From the NCBI GenBank assembly GCA_030734395.1, contig JAUZTG010000003.1, forward strand, positions 1,116,001-1,180,000: DNA of 64,000 nt, written 5' to 3'. Both the position numbers and the translations under genes were made by a program. A model generated the notes under the pieces. It did not search any database. It was given only the letters and a program-made list of their open reading frames with translations, and was not told the origin of the DNA. The stretch comes from Sarocladium kiliense. Taxonomy: Eukaryota; Ascomycota; Sordariomycetes; Hypocreales; Sarocladiaceae. Below, piece by piece: positions 1 through 10,317 of the stretch (positions are counted from its first letter, which is position 1; each line of letters starts with the position of its first letter).

Positions 1-1
1 C

Positions 2-1282
2 TGTGACGCCATTGAAGACAGCGTTCGACCTTTGGGAAAGAGTCTGATGGATCTATACTTCCGCATCGTCCATCCGAGCTTCCCAGTGCTGCACAAAGGT
101 GTTTTCATCACCAAACACGCCATATCGCACCGAATGTTCTCTCCGCCACTACTAGCCGCCGTCTATCTGATCGCCCTCGACTATCGGCTATACGACTCCG
201 CCATGGCAGGAGGCGTCGCCAAACCGGCGCATGCGAATGGCCAGGCTGCGTTGGAGGCACTGGCATCGAGAACTATGGCGGATGACCTCAAGCGGCCGAA
301 ATTGAGTACGTTGCAGGCTGGACTGTTACTACTCCAACGTCACGACAGCGCATTACAACCTTCGAAATGGATCTTTATTGCCCAGCTCATTGCCGTCGCT
401 CAGGAACTGGGCCTCCATCTCGACTGCACTTCATGGTCCATCCCGGAGTGGGAGAAAGGCCTTCGGCGGAGACTCGGCTGGGCGCTGTACATGCAAGACA
501 GATGGGGCGCATTGACACAGGGACGGCCGTTGCTACTGCACGATGATGATTGGGACCTGCAACCATGTGCGCCGAGTGACTTCCCCGAAACCCAGGCGGA
601 TGAGGATCCGGACGTCGATGGTTCAGTAGGTGTCGAGATTGGGAGAGAGATCTTCATGAGACAAGCGCAACTGGCTACGATTCTCTCGGACGTCATTGCG
701 AATTTCTACACGAACGCGGCGACGAAGACAGGTGGGAGACTAGATCTGCTTGGCGCGGTCAATGCTGTCAACTTGGCTCGGCCGCTTGTGCTCAGGCTTC
801 GGGATTGGCACATGTCATTGCCCATGGAGCTGGCCGTCGATAACATCCAGTTCCGGCGTCTTTCAGCCAATGCCTCGTTACATCTCTCTTTCGCCGCGGT
901 ATCCATCGCCCTCGACCGCGCTCTTCTTCGAGTCCTTACCCCTTCATCGCCACCTGAGCTTACTTACGCCGTCCGCTCCACAGCCAAGTCACGCGTCACC
1001 TCAACAATTGGCTTCCTGAAGTCACTGCAGCCGGAGCACATGGGTGCGCTCTGGGGAGGAGCATCAGCGCATCAAGTTGTCAGCGTAGGTAGCTTGGCTG
1101 GTTTGTTATGGGCGACAACAGAGGATGCAGAGGAGATGAGATGGTGCGCGGAGAGGATGGATGAGTTGAGGTGGTGTTTAAGAGTAAGAGGGCAAGGAGC
1201 AGCGTTCATGAGGGAAGCATTGAGGTTGTTAGACAGCGACTGGGGGAGATTGGATTTCATCTCATCAAGAGGAGCAACGTGA
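2..1282 (+). CDS. Fungal-specific transcription factor, C-terminal part (5' cut by window)
   Basis: The reading frame is open to the left edge, so the N-terminus, where a Zn2Cys6 DNA-binding domain would be expected, lies outside the window. What is visible (about 426 residues) reads like the middle homology region of fungal Zn-cluster regulators (Fungal_trans type): a helix with YFRIVHPSFPVLHK, then SPPLLAAVYLIALDY, LQAGLLLLQRH, AQLIAVAQELGLHLDC and LRRRLGWALYMQDRWGAL. These are the typical landmarks of that family. It ends in a normal stop. It probably acts in the nucleus as a pathway regulator. It points toward the PKS relic downstream, so it may once have been its cluster regulator, but that is inference. 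Family assignment is fairly sure, the target unknown. Confidence 0.8.
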   Translation, partial: CDAIEDSVRPLGKSLMDLYFRIVHPSFPVLHKGVFITKHAISHRMFSPPLLAAVYLIALDYRLYDSAMAGGVAKPAHANGQAALEALASRTMADDLKRPKLSTLQAGLLLLQRHDSALQPSKWIFIAQLIAVAQELGLHLDCTSWSIPEWEKGLRRRLGWALYMQDRWGALTQGRPLLLHDDDWDLQPCAPSDFPETQADEDPDVDGSVGVEIGREIFMRQAQLATILSDVIANFYTNAATKTGGRLDLLGAVNAVNLARPLVLRLRDWHMSLPMELAVDNIQFRRLSANASLHLSFAAVSIALDRALLRVLTPSSPPELTYAVRSTAKSRVTSTIGFLKSLQPEHMGALWGGASAHQVVSVGSLAGLLWATTEDAEEMRWCAERMDELRWCLRVRGQGAAFMREALRLLDSDWGRLDFISSRGAT

Positions 1283-1828
1283 AGGAAACCGGGGAAATGT
1301 ACGCCGAATGACTCTAGCGCTGGAATTACACAAAGTGAAGCGAGATACGACATGTACAATCCTTGCATTTGTTTCGGACTTCGGGGTTGTCAGTGCGTGT
1401 CTCCATCTTAGCGCAACGCCGGCCTTGATTTGTACAATTGAAGTCGCAATTCACGTACGTTCACCGGCAGACGATAACCTTTTGGTGTATTCTAGCGCGG
1501 AGCGTGACAGAAGCGTGAATCCAGGACAAACTGCCAGCGCCACCGCACCAGCACCACTGATATGGCTTGACGCCACTATGCATTCATTCGCGGAAGCGGC
1601 CTTCGCGTTACCCCAAATAGCGGCGGTCAAAGTCAAGCCTGCTTACGAGACTACGAGAGTTCAGTTATTAGCTTTCGGATCGAGTGAGGCGAGTGAAGCA
1701 AGTGAGGAGGCGATTGACAACTTAAAAAGCATCGTCTGACCCAGCTCGTGAGATACCAATTGACGTCTGCACACTCACACACTCATATCACGAACCCTCA
1801 ATCGAACCCACATTCTAATACATCCACC
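1283..1828. other. Intergenic, no gene seen
   Basis: An open frame at about 1308–1739 has no ATG-led, family-like content and is read as chance. The last 60 bases before 1829 are rich in C, A and T, like a fungal 5' leader. Confidence 0.5.
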
Positions 1829-2305
1829 ATGCCTCTTTACCACTACGGTCTGCCGGTGGGCGCTCACTTCAAAGTCATGCGTGACTTCTACGTCGAGATC
1901 CTCAAACCTCTCGGCTACGAGGTCGCCGTACAAGTCCCCGGCGCCGACTACTGCGGCTTCGGCATCCCAGGTGGTGCTCCAGACTTCTGGCTCGGAGGTG
2001 GCCGCCAAGAAGATGGGTTGAAGACGTACGATGGCGACATGAAGAATAGAATCGCTCCCATCCACGTAGCCTTCAAGGCAGAGTCGCCGGCGCAGGTTGA
2101 TTCATGGTTCGAGAATGCAATGTAAGTCACCGAATTGGGGATGTGAATCAAGAGAAGGAGTCGCTAATTGCTGGGCAGGAAGCATGGTGCGGTTGATAAT
2201 GGCAAGCCGGGAGTTCGTGAGCAATACAAGGCTGGATACTACGCCGCGTTTGTGCTTGATCCTTTGGGCAACAATATTGAACTACTTCATCTGGATTGTA
2301 AGTAG
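1829..2305 (+). CDS. VOC/glyoxalase-like small protein
   Basis: Two exons are read: 1829–2121 and 2179–2305, with an intron of 57 nt (donor GTAAGT at 2122, acceptor GGGCAG). The start is the ATG preceded by CCACC. The roughly 139-residue product opens with a strand and a helix (HFKVMRDFYVEILKPLGYEV), carries PDFWLGG and IAPIHVAFKAESPAQVDSWF, and closes with YYAAFVLDPLGNNIELLH. These are the hallmarks of the vicinal-oxygen-chelate fold (glyoxalase/bleomycin resistance/extradiol dioxygenase), including the C-terminal metal-ligand Glu strand. Members are small cytosolic metalloenzymes or binding proteins with diverse substrates, and none can be assigned here. A second donor at 2298 could splice to about 2348 and give a slightly longer tail ending near 2390. 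It sits between the regulator and the PKS relic. Confidence 0.82.
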
Positions 2306-2449
2306 GATAACAGGCCTGGCTCAGATATTCCATTCGGTGTTATGTAGGTGATCCCTCACGAGTAGCTGATCAGATAGCTGGAAGATAATGAATTGCTGTG
2401 TATCACGATATTGCAGCCCAACCATCTTCAACCCGTAGCTCAGCTAGTC

Positions 2450-5400
2450 TCACGGAATCTTCATCTGCCGCTCTATAGGCCACTCTTCCCCCCTCACCAC
2501 CTTCTCCTCTTCATCACCTCCGTTGACACCGTTCACCCCGTTCATTACACTCACTTCATGCTCTTTCATGCCATTTGCAGCAACATGCTTCTCCCTCATT
2601 CTCTCAGCAATATCGCTCCCCAAAGCCATCAAGCTACCCACCTCCATCACCTGCATCACACTCACCTCCACACCTAGCGTCTGCCTAAACCAGGCCCTCA
2701 ACTCCACGGCAACAAGCGAATCCAGTCCAAGCGCCGACAGCGGCTTATTGAGCTGCTCGTCATCCTCACCCTTTCCATCTTCATCTTCATCTTCAGCTCG
2801 TTGACGAAATGCATTGAGAGTTCGCTGAATCTGTCGCGCAAGAGTGGTGTGAGCTTCCGTCGTTGCGAGGAAGTTGGGATCGAGATGCGCTTCTCGGAGG
2901 AGCCTCTGTAGTGCCTCGTTGTTCTTGCCGCTGGTGCAGTTCGGGCCAGGGTTCAACGCGAGAGATTCCTTGAAGAATTTGCCCTCGATATTGTAATACT
3001 GCGCGACAGACAGATCCCTCTTCCAAATTGTCCTGTTAGTAGAGCTGGACAAGGGCTCCGTGGAACGAAATCCGATGCCGAGCTGGAGTTTGTTGACATG
3101 CTCCCACTCATCCTCCTTCGAGGAGTCGTCATGTTGGTCGTTCGCTGATTTTCTCTGCTCTGTTTCGCAATGTCGATCCGTCTTCCCAGTGGCAGCCCTC
3201 TGAATCATTACCTGCATCCCTTCTAGCACATCCTCCTCTCTGAGCACATGACAATCCATCTGCCGGAACTGACTTAAGATCCTCGGGTTCCTACTGACGT
3301 ACCCAACATCCTCCACCACACCGAGATCTATAGTCGCGCAGGGGATACCGTCTCCCTGACAATACTGAGAGAAGGCATCTAGAAATGTATTCGCCGCTGC
3401 GTAGTTTGCTTGCCCGATCTGTCCAAAGAAGCCACTCAGGCTGCTGACCAGCAACAAGAAGTCGATATCCTGATCAAGCCTGAGGTGCAGAAGGGCTTTG
3501 TGGATGTTCCATGCGCCTAGAACCTTTGGGCCTGTGGCAGCTTTCCAATTTGCGTAGGACATTCGTGTCAATGCCGAGTCCTACCGGAAAGCAATTGCAA
3601 GTCACGGAAGAAGAGGTGCAGGGAACCAAGACGCACATTTAAAACCATGGACATATGCACAACCCCTCTGATAGGCTTTCTGGCGGCCCCAAAAGACCTC
3701 ATAACGTCATCCTCGTTGGAGATACTCCCTGAGACTAGGATAGGTGAGCAGCCGAGGGCTGCGAGTTCACTGACAAGCGCGTCGTGTTTCCCCGTTTCAT
3801 GTGCTGAACGAGACATGAAGACCACTGCGGTATATCCATATTAGTACGTCATCACAATAATATCGCGGATAAATATAGTCATAATAATGACATCGCTGAT
3901 AGAGATAGCAGGCTGAGGGTAAGAACGTACGCTCGCCAGCACCAGCTTCTGCGAAGAAAACCGCCAAAGCCTTGCCCACGCCACCGGGGCCGCCGAATAA
4001 GATATAAGATGCGTCTTTGCTCAGATGCAACTTCTTCTTTTCTCTGACTCTCTCAATGCTCCCGACTCCGCTCTTGGAGTCACCATGGGGCCTCCGAAGA
4101 AGTTCCTCACGCCCATCCTTCACGGGTATGGTGATCACCATCTTTCCGATGTGACTACCCTTCTGCATGAATCTCATCGCGGCTTCGATATCTTTGGCGT
4201 CGAAACGTGTGACGGGCGTGATTGGGTTGATGTGACCCTGCTCATAGAGGTTGACGATCTCCTGTAGGAGCCTGCATTCTAAGTCAGTCTTTTCCAGCAG
4301 TCGAATAAAGATAACGGCACCACAGGATCAAGCGAATAATAAGAGCAAAAGAAGAAATCACAGACCTCTTTGCAATCTTTGGTCTCTTCCATGCCAGCCT
4401 TGCCAAATCCACACCCACATACGACCTCCCATCCTCAAACTCTCTCATCCCCAATCGTCCACCGCCCACCAAATCTCTCTTCCCAATCTCTACCATGGTG
4501 CCGAACTCGGCGACGCACGGCCAGCTTGCATGTAGAAGCTCCCCAGACAGTGAGTTGAGGATGCAGTCGACGCCTTTCCCGTTAGTACGGCAGGGAGGAA
4601 CGAGGCGTCTCGCGAGGGAAAGATTCGATCTCTTGGAATGCTGGAGGTTCGCATCAAGTAATTGATCTTGTCTTCGGAACTGACGGTGCAGTATACCTTT
4701 TGAATGGAGGTCAGCCAGGGACAGAGACGAAGATAGAGAACAATATGAATACCTCTGCACCCAATATCTTACTGTAATATGTCAGCATATCTTACAGTAG
4801 AATATCAGCATCGACCATGGTAACTTACCAGGCCTGCAACGCCGCAATTCCAACACCTCCACAAGCACTATGCACCAACACACTCATGCCCCTCTCCACC
4901 CTCGCCTTGTCCACCAAACTGTGCAACACAGTCATGAACACCGCCGTCATTGTCGTCGCCTCCTCGAACTTCAACCTGTCGGGGATTTTGACACACATCT
5001 GCTCGACTGCCTTATATCTTGTTGTAAAGGTCCCAGAGCCAAAGAATATAATGCGGTCACCGGGGACGAGGTCTTGGACCTTTGCTCCAGTGGCGGTGAT
5101 GATGCCTGCGCCTTCACATCCGAGCCCATTATTCTCGTTGTCCGTGCCTCCAGTGTCGAGGACGTCGATGATGCCCATAGCACTCAGTACGTCTTTGAAG
5201 TTCAAGCCAACGCTCATGACCTCGGTCTGCACCTCATTCCTCTCAACCTTCTCTTCTCCCACTTGATCATCAACTGACTTCCAATGTAACGAACTCAACA
5301 ATCCATACTTTCCAACCTCAGCTTTGCTTCACTCTCTGCATTTTCCTTCTGTTTCCCCACTAATTCATCATTCACGCATGTCCACCTAAACCTCCCAACA

Positions 5401-6140
5401 TACACTACGCCCTGAGAGTACGCCTACTCCATGTTGTGTCTGAACTCCTGCTTCAGCGCTTCCTCAGCGCTGGGTCGAGCTAAGAACCGATCTAATACAT
5501 CAGCCACGGCACCCCACGCATGCCCATCGAAAGTGTCCAATTCCAGAGTTGCAAAGTCCATATCGAGCTCATTGCGAAGCGTGCGTGCCAGGCCGAGGGA
5601 CATGGAGTAGCGAGGATCCTTGCAGTGAATGGAAGACAGCCCGGTGAGCCACAAGATGCCTCCTTCGCAGCTGGTAAGAACCCTCTTCAAGCAAGTGAAG
5701 CCGGTCTCTTCCATGGAGTGAAGGAAGGGCGTGCCCACGCCCAACATACTGACGACATCCTGTTCGACAGGGATCTGGGTTCCATCGCTAAGCTGGACCA
5801 CATCACACCAGATGGCAGCTTTCTCAACCAACATTCTCTTTAGGTCCTCAACTTCGGACAGCGCAGAGTCTCTGCACAATAACGTTACCCTGTCACGCTT
5901 TCGCTCTGTGATCTCAGCAGCAGCCACGATATTCACGTTTAACCCCTCATCTGCATGCACCGCTTCGATGCCCCCAAACCCAGCTTCAGCCAGCTTTTGA
6001 TCCCATTCCTCCACAGAAACATACGGTTCTTGCTCCCTGCCATCGTTCTCCCCTAGCCACCGTCCCTTCAAGGTGCCATGAACAGTTTCACAGGACACCG
6101 TTAAGAATGACAACCTGTTGCTAAAAAGGTTCGACCACAA
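2450..6140 (-). pseudogene. Truncated highly reducing polyketide synthase (ER–KR–ACP half), broken
   Basis: Reading down the minus strand there is the linker after the methyltransferase domain (GTLKGRWLGE), the enoylreductase (MSVGLNFKDVLSAMG; NADPH loop HSACGGVGIAALQ; VDCILNSLSGELL), the ketoreductase (ILFGGPGGVGKALAVFF; VFMSRSAHETG; catalytic SSLSGFFGQIGQANYAAAN) and an acyl carrier protein with the phosphopantetheine serine in LSALGLDSLVAVELRAW. The order is that of fungal HR-PKS. Ketosynthase, acyltransferase, dehydratase and most of the methyltransferase are missing upstream of about 6.1 kb. Introns still look normal (for example 3581–3636 and 3825–3930). The frame is broken: a TAG at 5424–5426 within continuing PKS-like sequence, a frame change between about 5290 and 5340, and another near 4583–4593. 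Without a ketosynthase it cannot make a polyketide. An internal intron rescuing one break cannot be excluded. Confidence 0.88.
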
Positions 6141-6459
6141 ACTCTCAAAGCCATGTCCTTGGTATCAAGGCTGTGAAGTTGACAACTGTCGATGTGCTAC
6201 GGTCTGTATAGAGGCTGCTCACATCTCATTCGTGAGAACACTTATCGTATCTGATTCATCTTCATGACATTTAAGCATCACAGGGGAATGAGTCCGAATG
6301 TTGGAGCGAATCTGTTGTTCTATTTGTTCTCCTTGGTACATAAGAGATAGCAGGATTTCCAGAATCCGGCTTGCAGATATCGAACCTTCGATAAGTCAAT
6401 TGGAAAACGTCATGGCTGAGGTCACCTATCACCTTTCATCTCTGCCTCCTTCATCTTCT
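6141..6459. other. Spacer upstream of PKS relic
   Basis: No PKS-like sequence (methyltransferase core, DH, AT, KS) is visible here on either strand, so the relic's 5' break lies near 6.1 kb. Confidence 0.5.
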
Positions 6460-6867
6460 TCAATCCCAAGTGGCCACACCCCATTCCTCATTCAGGGCAG
6501 GGTCAGCTTCACACTTGGAAAAGAAAGCAAATTGGCAACCATATGACTCCAGAGAGTGACCTGAGCCGAGCGATGCAAGCCTCTTCAGAGTGTCATAAAG
6601 CCCAGGTAGACCCAAATGAAGTCGGATAGAAGGGGCATAGCGGTCTTGGGAAGCAACGCGTGCGAAGAGCGCACGGTCGTAGGTTGGGTGGCAGCCTGCA
6701 ACAGCTTGGCCATGGCTACCAGGTCTTACAAAGAAGAACCTAGTAGATGTTGACAATTCCATGTCCATGAAGTATAGAATGTCTAAACATTCTTCTTCGA
6801 AAGAGGTGGTGGGTTGGCGCCAAGAGCTGGCATCATTGCCGGTTTGGGAGGAACCAGAGGACGCCAT
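6460..6867 (-). CDS. Hypothetical protein, 135 residues
   Basis: A single ATG-started frame. The N-terminal part is Ser/Thr/Gln-rich, followed by a hydrophobic, acidic stretch (EEECLDILYFMDMELS) and a mixed C-terminal half with LHLGLPGLYDTLKRLASLG. No signal peptide, membrane segment or known motif is recognised. It sits between the PKS relic and the AT-rich island, so it could be an orphan gene or a remnant. Coding status is uncertain. Confidence 0.35.
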   Translation of the reverse strand: MASSGSSQTGNDASSWRQPTTSFEEECLDILYFMDMELSTSTRFFFVRPGSHGQAVAGCHPTYDRALFARVASQDRYAPSIRLHLGLPGLYDTLKRLASLGSGHSLESYGCQFAFFSKCEADPALNEEWGVATWD

Positions 6868-7115
6868 CTTGTTCAGATAGGCGCGAAGGCTGATTAAAAT
6901 ACCTTTGACTGTGAGTAATTATCGGAGGGAGGGGAACTTACCTTTATGTAAAGTCCGGCGTTGTCAACCGGAGTTTCGAACTGGCTGGAAGAAATAAGAT
7001 GTCAGGTAATGGCGGACGGGTAGCTGCGACTTATACGATTGAACCTGTGAGCGATTAGAGTAGCCGTTGAGAACAGTCGTCTTTGGCCTTTGAACGGTCT
7101 CTTTGTCGAGTTCGT

Positions 7116-7499
7116 CTATTCAGGATTTCCGGCATGTCGCTCTTTGCTCTTGTAGCGCCTTAAATTCCTAGTCTCTTTGTGTAATCGAGTCGTCTTTGCG
7201 GGCTGAAACAACGCAAGCTCACGAGTGGTATTCTCCCAACGTATGCTCTGAAAGCTTCCAAATATTTTATCATTGACAAGCAAGGCCTCAACAATTATTC
7301 CGGAATCAAAGGCGATTTCGTCACAAGACTCTCCTGCTTGGGTGCCCGTGTAGGCCGCCACGGGTGGTCTCAGCTGCGTTGGATCGCCGAAGTGATGGGG
7401 TGCAATGTAGCCGACGCTCTGTTTCACCATATAGCTGAAGGTTGACGGTTCCTGATTTAATGGTGATTGCCAGATTGTACTGTATACAATTGTGTTCAT
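7116..7499 (-). CDS. Hypothetical ORF, possibly a decayed gene fragment
   Basis: The open frame uses the ATG at 7497–7499 and ends at 7116. The middle has HHFGDPTQLRPPVAAYTG, which faintly recalls the GDxxQLxPxV motif of superfamily 1 (DNA2/NAM7-type) helicases. The residues after it do not follow that family and no Walker motifs are present, so this is only a possible remnant. It borders the AT-rich island. Confidence 0.25.
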   Translation of the reverse strand: MNTIVYSTIWQSPLNQEPSTFSYMVKQSVGYIAPHHFGDPTQLRPPVAAYTGTQAGESCDEIAFDSGIIVEALLVNDKIFGSFQSIRWENTTRELALFQPAKTTRLHKETRNLRRYKSKERHAGNPE

Positions 7500-7769
7500 A
7501 TGTTGCTTCCTCTCCACAAATAATTTGTCTCCTTTAAGACCACTAGCCGTAACTTACAGGTACTTTGCATGCCGTCCCACCAAGACTATTGTGTATAGTT
7601 AATATATTTGTAATATCCAGAAATGGCCCTTATGAATGTCACTAGAGGTACCCGCTATTTACAAAGGAAACAACGAGCCTATTACACCGTGCACCTGGAC
7701 GCGAAAGTAACCTTCCTTGAGAGCTTAGAGTAAGGTGCGTCCCTACGTCGCGAGCCACCCTCCGTGCCG

Positions 7770-8120
7770 AGCTAAATTATAGGTATTTTGCTTTTAAAAG
7801 GTTTTCAATTCCATATATATATTCTAAATTAATTACTTATGTATATATTATATTAAATAATCTTATATTTAATTTTATAAAATTTTTAAAACAAAAATAT
7901 TATTAATATTAGATATAACTTCTAATAATAAACAGTATTTTATAAAATATAATATTTAAAAAAAAAATACTCCTTTAAACCTTTATTAATAAGCTCCTAG
8001 CTTTTAAAAAAATTATGAATCTTAAAAGAGCTTATAACTTATTATCTAGGTTTAAAAAGGCGTTATAAATCTTATAGTTATGGTTAGAATATGCTGAGTA
8101 ATATATTATTATAATAATTA
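7770..8120. repeat. AT-rich island
   Basis: Nearly all A and T, with runs such as TTTTATAAAATTTTTAAAA and many TAATAT words, flanked by DNA of ordinary composition. It has no coding potential. In Pezizomycotina such islands are usually old transposable elements mutated by repeat-induced point mutation. That origin is inferred, since no element-specific sequence survives. Confidence 0.6.
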
Positions 8121-8707
8121 GTACATTCTACAGAAAGAGAGAGACGAACCAGGTTAGCGTCATACGAGGCACAAACGGTAGCATAATTGTGCCAGGCTGA
8201 GATGCGTATTGCTTCGCAAGGTACCACCAGCACTTTTATCGACATGACTAACTGCTTTCTCCCAACGATGTCTCGTGAGATGCGTTTATAGCGCCAGCTT
8301 TGACTTTCTTTTTTTCTTTATCTAGAGACTAAAGAGTTGAGTTTGAAGCTGGTAGATGGGATGAGACGGCCACAACGGTGAGAAAGTTAATGATGTAATG
8401 AGTAAGTGACGCCTTTGACGTGACAATCCGTTCCCCGCCTCTTGGTGTTTGTTAGTGGGTATGCGCAGTACGTTGGACCACTCCGCTCGGTGGGTCTTGT
8501 CACGCCATCACGCCTCTCCCCTTGATGACAAGCCAACTTTGAATGCGGTTCCTTTATCGCACCAGAAGCTTGCAGTGGCCTAACCGCAGGGTCAAGTCCA
8601 AGCAAGGCTGTGGCGGCCGAGGCTGTCAGCCTGCCATCAGGGCTCAGTATCTCAACTTTATAATATGTATAGGTTAATGCACTACAATATATGGCATGCA
8701 GTGCACA

Positions 8708-8888
8708 GTCAATTCTGTCAACGAAAGGCGTGTGGAAGGGCGCAGTGGCGTAGCGTCAAGGACAGATGTGGAGAGGTGTGCCTCGCGACTAATATATAAG
8801 TCTAATATCCTAGTGGGCCACGTTTACAGGTCAGGGCGCCATCCTATATTGCATGTCAATTACTGTCACCGAAGGGCGTGTTGAGGGC
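8708..8888. repeat. Imperfect direct repeat upstream of the IDO gene
   Basis: Two copies of a roughly 35-base unit, at 8708–8742 and 8855–8888, share GTCAATT..CTGTCA.CGAA.GGCGTGT with a few substitutions and one indel. They lie about 120–300 bases before the start codon at 9011. They could be regulatory or the edges of a small duplication. Confidence 0.5.
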
Positions 8889-9010
8889 GTGGATGCTACC
8901 TTAGTCTAATTGATGCAGCTAAAAGAGACCACACATCTTCAACACCACTTACACGGTGCTTTTTGCTAGATGCAATCAACAATACAGATACGCACTGCAA
9001 TTTCTTCACC

Positions 9011-10317
9011 ATGATTCAACTGCCAGACCTTGATGCATTCGAAGTCTCGCCGACGTTAGGCTTCCTCTCAAAGCAGACTCCTTTGCCATCCTTCAGCAAC
9101 CCGCACTTTGCCCAGCTAGATGAGCTCGCCGCAAGTCTTCCCGTCCTCATTACCACGGGATCTCTGAGAGACAGACTCGATTCTCTCCCATACCTAGATC
9201 CTATCCACCTCTCGTCGGAAAGAGATTACAGACGCGCCTATGTGTTACTCGGCTTTCTCATCCACGCCTATGTCTGGGGCGGACCAAAAGAGAATGGGCC
9301 GCTTGAAACCATCCCGCCGCAACTTGCGGAGCCTTTCCTTGCCGTCTGCGAGAAACTGGGGATGGAGCCGGTGCTAAGCTACGCCGGCCTGTGTCTATGG
9401 AACTGGGCATCAAAGGATGGCGCTGCCTCTTCTCCAGGCGGCTTCTTCGAGCTAGATGATCTCCAGCCACTGGGCTCATTCACAGGTGGCAGAGGCGAGG
9501 CTGCCTTCTACCAAGTCCCTGTTCTCATTGAAGCCGAGGGTGGACCGCTGGTTCCGCTGTTACTGGAGGCAGTCGCCGCGATTGGACGGAGTGATGCCGA
9601 CCAAGTAACCAAGGCACTGATCAGGAGCGCGGAGATAATTGAGCGTATGAAGCAACAGCTCCCTAAGCTCTACACGACGCTCGATGCAGGCATGTTCTAC
9701 CACGAGCTGCGGCCATTCCTGAGTGGTGGCAAAGGCATGGAGGACAAGGGTTTACCCCGAGGGTTCGTCTTCCAGCGAAGGAACGGATCAGAGCAAGAGG
9801 TTCAGTGTATCGGGGGGAGTGCAGCGCAAAGTAGCCTCTTCCAGTTCTTGGATATGGTACTAGGGGTCCAGCATGAGCCCATGGGCCGCAACTCAGAGAC
9901 TCTTTTTCAAGTAAGTGGCAGCAGAGCCTCAGATAAGTAATTCCCGAAGAATAACATCAGGGTTAGACGATGAGGGCGTACATGCCAGGCAAGCACCGAG
10001 AGTTCTTAGAGACTGTATCCACGCTTCCCTCGATTCGACCCTACGTGCAACAAAACGCCTCAAATAATGCATTGCATGACGCTTATGACGAATGCATAAA
10101 GCAGCTCCGACAATGGCGAAGCTCTCACATTGCCATCGTCTCCAAGTACATTGTCCGTCCAGCGAGGTTGTCCATGGGTGTGAATCGGGATACCGCCACA
10201 GACAACATCGAGCAAGCAAGCCTCGAAAATGACAAAGGGAGTAGCCTCCAAGGGACCGCCGGCTCCGCCCTCATACCATTTCTTAGGCAATCAAGAGACG
10301 AAACAACGGGGGTTTGA
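9011..10317 (+). CDS. Indoleamine 2,3-dioxygenase family protein
   Basis: Two exons, 9011–9910 and 9967–10317, with a 56-nt intron (GTAAGT…GTTAG), giving 416 residues, the usual fungal IDO length. IDO is a cytosolic haem enzyme opening the indole ring of L-tryptophan to N-formylkynurenine, the first step toward kynurenine and NAD+. Seen in the sequence: DYRRAYVLLGFLIHAYVWGG, the conserved GGSAAQSSLFQFLDMVLGVQH, MRAYMPGKHREFLE, and near the C-terminus RSSHIAIVSKYI, whose His corresponds to the proximal haem ligand of the family. Fungi often carry several IDO paralogues with different efficiencies, so I do not call it the BNA2 orthologue. The ATG at 9011 follows CACC and leaves the common N-terminus. 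An imperfect direct repeat lies in its upstream region. Confidence 0.93.

Noticed and set aside
1308..1739. 143-codon plus-strand frame after the transcription factor gene
   Set aside because: No domain or signal peptide, low-complexity end (ASEASEE), and it overlaps the likely 3' UTR. Read as chance.
7116..7499. Possible SF1 helicase (GDPTQL motif)
   Set aside because: Only one short motif agrees, the sequence after it does not follow the family, and no Walker A is near. Kept as a low-confidence ORF without a function.
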